Shown here one piece after another: positions 60,423-64,000 of a stretch of 64,000 bases of DNA. The DNA comes from Candidatus Poribacteria bacterium (GTDB lineage Bacteria > Poribacteria > WGA-4E > WGA-3G): NCBI GenBank assembly GCA_028821605.1, contig JAPPFM010000002.1, positions 1 to 64,000 of the forward strand, given 5' to 3'. How positions within the stretch are numbered: the first letter of the stretch is position 1; every line of letters starts with the position of its first letter. The notes under the pieces are model-generated. The model was not told where the DNA came from and ran no database searches. It worked only from the letters and a program-made list of their open reading frames with translations. The position numbers and the translations under genes were made by a program.

Positions 60423-61454
60423 TTGCTAAAAAACACAATTTCAACCCTCATGGAGAACAGTATCACGGAAAAGGTGTTTCCGGGTGCCGTCGCCTATGTT
60501 CTTACGGATAAAAAGGTGCTCTATCATGAAGCGTTCGGGTCTCGATCTGTAAAACCGAAACGGCTCCCCATGTTCCAGACGACGCTCTTCGATTTAGCAT
60601 CGCTGACGAAACCCATTGTCGTCGGAACGCTGTGCATGCAGTTAGTTGAGAAAAATAAAATTTGCCTCAACACACCTGCAGAGAAGTATTTACCGGAATT
60701 TAGGCAAGCGGACGTAACGCTTCACCATCTGCTAACGCACACTTCAGGACTCCCCGCATGGTTACCTGTCTATCTACGTGCACCATCACGCGAGGATGTA
60801 ATCTCCTATCTCGGAGGGGTCCCATTGGAATCCGAACCGGGGGAGAAAGCCGTATATAGTTGCTTGGGGTATATCGTGTTAGGGGCACTTCTTGAAAGGG
60901 TAACCGGACAATCGTTAGATAAATTGGCGAAAGAACGGATCTTCGCGCCACTCGGCATGGAATGGACGCGGTTCAATCCACCACAAGCATGGCGTGAGTA
61001 CTGCGCAGCCACCGAGGATTCCAACAGTTTTGAACGCCGTATGGTAAACTATGAACGCTATGACTGGCGTGAAGGTGTCATCATTGGACAGGTTCACGAT
61101 GAGAACGCACACTTTCTCGGCGGTGTCTCCGGCAATGCAGGACTCTTCTCTACGTCAAGAGACCTCGGCAAATTTTGTAGGGCGTTGATGAACAACGGAG
61201 GCGAACTATTACGTCCGGAGAGTTTCCGAAAGATGCAACAAGTCGCCTCAGCAGAAGGGGAACGCCGCTGCATCGGTTGGGCTGTGGCAGACGATGGGTG
61301 CCTCTACCATACAGGGTTTACTGGCACTTCAATACGAATATGTCTAAAAAGAAAACTTGCAGCAATCCTCTTAACGAACCGAGTGCATCCTGATGCCGAT
61401 CGGCGCGGTATTATTGAATTTCGGAAGATATTTCATGATATTCTATTCATTTAA
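60423..61454 (+). CDS. beta-lactamase-class-C-like serine hydrolase
   Basis: A 343-residue protein of the class C beta-lactamase/PBP-like family. The nucleophile motif SLTK (in FDLASLTKPIVV, about residue 59-62) is intact. The second motif position reads YSC (VYSCLGYIVLGAL) where Tyr-x-Asn is usual. The third motif is HTG (YHTGFTGTS). No signal peptide is visible, so it may be cytoplasmic. The start is TTG (60423), chosen because CAGGAAAA lies upstream; the ATG at 60450 has none. It precedes NamZ and AnmK, so a peptidoglycan-recycling role is inferred. Confidence 0.85.
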   Translation: MLKNTISTLMENSITEKVFPGAVAYVLTDKKVLYHEAFGSRSVKPKRLPMFQTTLFDLASLTKPIVVGTLCMQLVEKNKICLNTPAEKYLPEFRQADVTLHHLLTHTSGLPAWLPVYLRAPSREDVISYLGGVPLESEPGEKAVYSCLGYIVLGALLERVTGQSLDKLAKERIFAPLGMEWTRFNPPQAWREYCAATEDSNSFERRMVNYERYDWREGVIIGQVHDENAHFLGGVSGNAGLFSTSRDLGKFCRALMNNGGELLRPESFRKMQQVASAEGERRCIGWAVADDGCLYHTGFTGTSIRICLKRKLAAILLTNRVHPDADRRGIIEFRKIFHDILFI

Positions 61455-61509
61455 CAGCAGCGTTCAATTTTCCAACGTCATATAAAACCTTCATAACACC
61501 AGACCTCTT

Positions 61510-62694
61510 ATGTCCTCCGCAACAAACTCACAAAAAACGGAATTAGGCGTGACAGTCCTGCTCACAAAGGAACTCGATTGGATTCGAGGGAAATCAATTG
61601 GACTGATTACGAATCATACAGGCGTTGACCATAATTTACGAAGCAATTACCGACTTTTCTCAGAAATTTCGGAGTGCCAACTCTCCGCTATTTTTTCCCC
61701 AGAGCATGGCCTCTGGGGCGCAGTCCAAGACGGTATCGCCATCAATAGCGTTGAAACCCCTAATGGAAATATAAACGTACCGGTTTTCAGTCTATATGGA
61801 CAATCAATGCGTCCAACAGCAAAACAACTTGAAGGCATTGATCTACTCGTCTACGATATGCAGGATGTCGGTGCCCGTTATTATACCTATATCTCGACTT
61901 TGCTGTATGCGATGGAAGCGGCGAGCGACTGCGGAATTGAGTTCATTGTTGCTGACCGTCCCAATCCAATCACGGGTACTGCTGCAGAGGGGCCTCTGTT
62001 GGAAAGTGGATTTGAATCGTTTGTTGGCATCCATAAAATCCCGATTCGTTACGGGCTGACAATCGGTGAATTGGCGATGCTTCTGAAGGCCGAACGCGTG
62101 CCATCGTGCCGCTTAAAGGTCGCATGGATGGACGGATACCGACGCGGAATGTGGTTCAATGACTTTCTTCTTTTGCCGTGGGTGCCACCATCACCCAATA
62201 TGCCAACGCTCACAACAGCAATCCTCTATCCGGGTTTGTGCCTGTTTGAAGGAACAAACATGAGTGAGGGACGCGGAACGACGAAGCCCTTTGAATACAT
62301 CGGCGCACCTTGGTGCAACGGGGAAAGGTGGGCTGAGACCCTAAATGCATTACGGCTACCGGGTGTACTGTTCCGTCCTGTCGTTTTTACGCCGGCACCA
62401 GCCGCCGAAAACACAAAACACGCGAAACAGACATGTCATGGTGTGGCAATTCATATTACCGATAGAGAACGTTTCCGTCCGGTAGAAACAGCCATTCACA
62501 TGTTATCTACTTTAGTCACCGAATACAGAGGTCAATTTGCGTTCCGACCTACGCACTTTGATAGGTTAGCAGGGAACAACTGGCTCCGAAACGCTTTGTT
62601 AGATGGAGAGTCATTCGATAAGATTCAGGCACGGTGGGCTGAAGAACTTCAGAGATGGTGTGAAAATACAACACAGTATCACGCCTACGATTAG
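61510..62694 (+). CDS. NamZ-type exo-beta-N-acetylmuramidase (DUF1343)
   Basis: A 394-residue protein matching DUF1343 over its length: IGLITNHTGVDHNLRSNY, AIFSPEHGLWGAVQDG, LLVYDMQDVGARYYTYISTL, VADRPNPI, LPWVPPSPNMPTLTTA, GTNMSEGRGTTKPFEYIGAP and FRPTHFDRLAGN. Characterised members (NamZ) release N-acetylmuramic acid from non-reducing ends. No signal peptide is seen, so recycling inside the cell fits. AnmK follows 206 bp later. The downstream gap holds a 66-bp tandem repeat. Confidence 0.92.
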   Translation: MSSATNSQKTELGVTVLLTKELDWIRGKSIGLITNHTGVDHNLRSNYRLFSEISECQLSAIFSPEHGLWGAVQDGIAINSVETPNGNINVPVFSLYGQSMRPTAKQLEGIDLLVYDMQDVGARYYTYISTLLYAMEAASDCGIEFIVADRPNPITGTAAEGPLLESGFESFVGIHKIPIRYGLTIGELAMLLKAERVPSCRLKVAWMDGYRRGMWFNDFLLLPWVPPSPNMPTLTTAILYPGLCLFEGTNMSEGRGTTKPFEYIGAPWCNGERWAETLNALRLPGVLFRPVVFTPAPAAENTKHAKQTCHGVAIHITDRERFRPVETAIHMLSTLVTEYRGQFAFRPTHFDRLAGNNWLRNALLDGESFDKIQARWAEELQRWCENTTQYHAYD

Positions 62695-62700
62695 AACAAA

Positions 62701-62898
62701 TGTAGCGCAAACTTTCCAGTTTGCGGGCAAATGTTTATGAAAACCATCCAAATAGAAATGATAGAATGTAGCGCAAACTTTCCAGTTTGCGGGCAACTGC
62801 TTATAAAAACCATCCAAATAGAAATGATAGAATGTAGCGCAAACTTTCCAGTTTGCGGGCAACTGCTTATGAAAACCATCCAAATAGAAACGGTACAA
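62701..62898. repeat. 66-bp tandem repeat, three copies
   Basis: Units begin at 62701, 62767 and 62833. Each contains the palindrome GCGCAAACT-TTCC-AGTTTGCG and ends AACCATCCAAATAGAAATGA. In the third copy a few extra bases (CGGTAC) precede the ATGATAGAA that is the start of the next gene. The 8-bp arms could form hairpins in the anmK leader. Confidence 0.85.
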
Positions 62899-62900
62899 AA

Positions 62901-64000
62901 ATGATAGAATTTTATGAACTCCTGAAAAAAGACAAAAAGTACGTTATTGGTTTGATGTCTGGCACTTCTGTTGACGGCATTGATGCAGCCATCGTTGAAA
63001 TCACTGGACACGGTTTGGAAACGACAGTAAACCTAATCGCGTTTGAGACTTTTCCTTTTCCACCCGATGCTCCACAACAAATCCTCGCGCTCTGTCAACC
63101 CAATACAAGCCGCGTTGACGATATTTGTGAGATGAATTTTTACATCGGATACCTCTTCGCGGAGGCTGTCAAGCACATTCTACAAAAAAGCGGAATGCGC
63201 GCCAGCGACATCCATCTCATAGGTTCACACGGTCAAACGATTCACCACCTGCCTGGCGATCCAAACATCGATTCCAATGCAAACGCGATTATAGAAACGC
63301 GTAGCTTGGAACGAAGTGGAAAGCGGGTCTACGGAAATGGGCATGAAACTCCCAACCCACCTTACCGAACCGCAAGGAACATTAAAAATCCGTCAACACT
63401 ACAGATTGGCGAACCTGCGGTCATCGCACACGAAACCGGTATTCCCACCATCGCCGACTTTCGGGTAGCAGACATGGCAGCAGGTGGGCAGGGGGCACCG
63501 TTGGTATCATATCCAGACTATTTGTTGTTTCGTGACAGTGCCAAAACAGTAGGATTGTTGAACATCGGAGGGATTGCAAATCTCACAGTCCTCCCAGCCA
63601 ACGGATCGTTCGATTCAGTTTCCGCTGCAGACACAGGACCGGGGAACATGTGTATCGATGCGGTTGTAAACGAGATAACCGACGGAAGAGAACGTTATGA
63701 CAAGGCAGGACAGCGTGCCGCACAAGGGACTCCTTATCAACCACTCATCAACGAATGGCTAAAACACCCGTTTTTCCACCTCCTTCCCCCAAAAACCACT
63801 GGACGTGAGACCTTCGGAAACACCTTCGCAATGGAATGTCTGGAGGCTTGCCGTAAACACGAACTTGTGGAGAACGACTGTATTGCAACGTTGACGGAAT
63901 TGACAGTCCAAACGATTGCTGACTATATCAAGCGATTTGGAACAGGACAGAACCCAATAGACACACTCTATGTAAGCGGCGGTGGTGTCCACAACCAGAC
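62901..64000 (+). CDS. anmK: anhydro-N-acetylmuramic acid kinase (partial, cut by window end)
   Basis: At least 366 residues are encoded, still open at the window end. The ATP-site motif VIGLMSGTSVDGIDAAIVEI is diagnostic. IGSHGQTIHH, TLQIGEPAVIAHETGIPTIADFRVADMAAGGQGAPLVSYPD, NIGGIANLTV and AADTGPGNMCIDAVV confirm the family (quoted here in sections). AnmK converts 1,6-anhydro-MurNAc to MurNAc-6-phosphate. An unusual stretch, from about IETRSLERSGKRV to PPYRTARNIKN (63298-63385), separates GSHGQTIHH from TLQIGEP, where the family normally has a short loop. The frame stays open, so this looks like an in-frame insertion. Confidence 0.92.
   Translation, partial: MIEFYELLKKDKKYVIGLMSGTSVDGIDAAIVEITGHGLETTVNLIAFETFPFPPDAPQQILALCQPNTSRVDDICEMNFYIGYLFAEAVKHILQKSGMRASDIHLIGSHGQTIHHLPGDPNIDSNANAIIETRSLERSGKRVYGNGHETPNPPYRTARNIKNPSTLQIGEPAVIAHETGIPTIADFRVADMAAGGQGAPLVSYPDYLLFRDSAKTVGLLNIGGIANLTVLPANGSFDSVSAADTGPGNMCIDAVVNEITDGRERYDKAGQRAAQGTPYQPLINEWLKHPFFHLLPPKTTGRETFGNTFAMECLEACRKHELVENDCIATLTELTVQTIADYIKRFGTGQNPIDTLYVSGGGVHNQ
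63298..63385 (+). other. in-frame insertion within anmK
   Basis: About 30 codons rich in Arg, Gly and Pro (SLERSGKRVYGNGHETPNPP then YRTARN) sit where the family has a short loop. Its composition differs from the rest of the gene. It may come from a repeat element that can be translated in frame. Confidence 0.45.

Noticed and set aside
1-64000. tRNA, rRNA or phage genes
   Set aside because: I recognised no cloverleaf-like tRNA, rRNA core sequence, integrase or phage structural protein. A tRNA scan and covariance search would be needed to exclude them fully.

Overview
The window is bacterial chromosome with a Gram-negative-type envelope gene set: a TolC-family outer-membrane protein, a lipobox TPR lipoprotein, a type II secretion-like pseudopilin with prepilin peptidase, a Rieske/cytochrome b pair, sigma-54 activator/histidine kinase signalling and ECF sigma factors. 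The content (paralogous secreted proteins, SUMF1-like, LamG and C-type-lectin-like domains, enolase-superfamily and Gfo/Idh/MocA enzymes, and many short GC-rich palindromic repeats in almost every gap) resembles Candidatus Poribacteria or a related uncultured lineage. That assignment is inference from gene content; there is no rRNA or other marker gene here. I recognised no tRNA or rRNA gene and no CRISPR array.

Layout. 0-9.4 kb, plus strand: secreted proteins, a gene interrupted by one in-frame UGA that looks like a selenoprotein (2550-4145), a membrane protein, an ECF sigma factor with a membrane anchor and a C-terminal domain, a TnpB element (about 6.08-7.54 kb), and a paralogue of the selenoprotein candidate that carries the same C-terminal domain as the sigma factor. 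9.5-19.6 kb, plus strand: a methyltransferase, two ABC-2-type permeases, an ABC ATPase, a NEW3-like membrane protein, a TolC-family protein and a second sigma factor, which reads as an export locus. 19.9-28 kb, minus strand: two tandem copies of the permease pair without an ATPase, separated by a secreted protein. 28.2-34.2 kb, minus strand: lectin-like, LamG, duplicated alpha/beta-hydrolase and YWVYEDQDG-family secreted proteins. 34.2-41.4 kb, minus strand: three overlapping genes of the M61 (glycyl aminopeptidase-PDZ) family, the first being an ECF sigma factor fused to an M61 domain that has lost all its zinc-site residues. 41.9-51.3 kb: enolase-superfamily enzyme, B12-type radical SAM protein, oxidoreductase, Rieske/cytochrome b, DNA methyltransferase, TPR lipoprotein, amidohydrolase. 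51.3-60.2 kb, minus strand: nitroreductase, SUMF1-like protein, PilD, pseudopilin, NtrC-type regulator, histidine kinase, glucose-6-phosphate isomerase and a mannose-6-phosphate isomerase-type cupin. 60.4 kb to the end, plus strand: serine hydrolase, NamZ (DUF1343) and anhydro-N-acetylmuramic acid kinase (cut by the window edge), a likely peptidoglycan-recycling set.

The most interesting system is a pair of sigma-factor fusions. Each of two ECF sigma factors carries a C-terminal region homologous to a domain of an encoded neighbour: sigma-TM-'IDATAF' domain beside a thioredoxin-like protein with the same domain, and sigma-D1-pseudo-M61-PDZ beside two M61-PDZ proteins with intact zinc sites. 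A promoter-like element (TGCAACC, then a G-A/T-C and TAA block at fixed spacing) lies upstream of the sigma-M61 operon, of the duplicated hydrolase, of the selenoprotein candidate and in the gap before the ABC ATPase, which suggests an autoregulated sigma regulon. No anti-sigma factor is visible, so the C-terminal regions may be built-in regulators.
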